A DNA stretch of 15,937 nucleotides, taken from contig NW_003146778.1 of the NCBI RefSeq assembly GCF_000003605.2, positions 5,341-21,277 on the forward strand. Direction: 5' to 3'. The notes beneath the pieces are model-generated. The model did no database searches and was not told the origin of the DNA. It saw only the letters and a program-made list of their open reading frames with translations. A program made the translations under genes and the position numbers. Of the stretch, positions 15,428 to 15,937 are shown one piece after another (within the stretch, counting starts at the first letter, position 1; each line of letters starts with the position of its first letter). Source of the DNA: Saccoglossus kowalevskii (Eukaryota > Hemichordata > Enteropneusta > Harrimaniidae).

Positions 15428-15937
15428 CTGTGGAGAGAAAAGTCAACAATCAGTTTATAATAACTATGGTACTTCTTGTTTCGACTGAGATGGGCTTTGA
15501 ATACAAACACACACACATTTTTGTCCCTAGTAAAACAACAAACCGAGCAGCTTTGAATACCTTGCCCAGGTGTGGAGTAAATAAACCTATAGCATAGTGC
15601 CATGAACTTAACATATTGTAGTAGGCTTTCTAAAATAAGACAAGTTGTAAGCTTGAGTTTTCACTTCTAGTGCTAAAATATAGTGCAACTTTGAAATATA
15701 TAAACCAAATATAGTAGAACAAGCAGCCTCTTGGCTGAGATAGCTCCGCACTGCACATTTCAATTAAAGAACAGAAGATATCATTAGAAAATGAACAATA
15801 TGCATAGTATCAATGCAACGGGACTTGCTATTTTCAACAAGAATTCAAAAATATCTTTTTTCACCATAAATGATTGTGGTTTTTAACAAGTCGAAAATAT
15901 CACTTTTTACCAAAAATGACAAAAATATTCACCAAAA
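15428..15937 (-). other. Last intron of the 4E-T-like gene (partial)
   Basis: Sequence upstream (on the - strand) of the last exon's acceptor. No earlier exon of the gene could be found before the window ends. Its right end is occupied by a dispersed repeat copy. Confidence 0.55.
15831..15937 (+). repeat. Dispersed repeat copy at window edge
   Basis: Words such as AAAATATCACTTTTTACC and AAATGACAAAAATATTCACC match the segment joining units A and B (12671-12731) in the same orientation. An internal duplication (AAAAATATCTTTTTTCACC then GAAAATATCACTTTTTACC) is visible. The copy is cut by the window end. Confidence 0.65.

Noticed and set aside
15259-15603. 114-codon - strand open frame overlapping the 4E-T-like exon
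   Set aside because: It is out of frame with the recognised C-terminal motif and runs through the splice acceptor into the intron.

Overview
The window is animal nuclear DNA. It is AT-rich, genes are split by GT-AG introns, microsatellites are frequent, and coding sequence is a small fraction. The encoded proteins and AT-rich introns suggest an invertebrate. The EMI/CCxGY-plus-EGF receptor architecture is common in lophotrochozoans such as bivalves and also occurs in other marine invertebrates. I cannot fix the phylum from the sequence alone.

Layout. (1) Positions 1-2933 hold no gene I can support; they should contain the promoter and 5' UTR of the main gene. (2) Positions 2934-10031 on the + strand carry one complete gene that I assembled by hand from seven exons whose phases all agree. 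The CDS is 2181 nt and the protein is 726 aa. Its parts are a signal peptide, a short EMI-like end with a CCxGY motif, about ten EGF-like repeats (nine of them in one 940-nt exon), one transmembrane helix and a roughly 260-aa tyrosine-rich cytoplasmic tail. This is the Draper/CED-1/MEGF10-11/Nimrod/SCARF architecture of engulfment and scavenger receptors. Poly(A) signals lie at 10410 and 10557. (3) Positions 10032 to about 13948 are intergenic. They contain a GC/CpG-richer promoter-like stretch (about 11330-11980), a degenerate ~64-bp repeat, and a ~145-bp tandem repeat with a further related copy at the window's right edge. (4) Positions 15219-15427 on the - strand are the last coding exon of a gene whose C-terminus resembles eIF4E transporter (4E-T/EIF4ENIF1), with its 3' UTR running leftward to perhaps 13949. 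The two genes are convergent.

Points of interest are a 33-nt, phase-compatible possible micro-exon at the junction of the CCxGY and EGF regions, a phase-symmetric 66-nt juxtamembrane exon that could be skipped in frame, the tail's tyrosine motifs (ITIM/hemITAM-like YDTL, Crk-type YAEP, NxxY motifs ending on the last residue), an uninterrupted (CACTA)22 array 122 bp before a large exon, and a possible recursive splice site in intron 3. The two genes have no evident functional link beyond adjacency.
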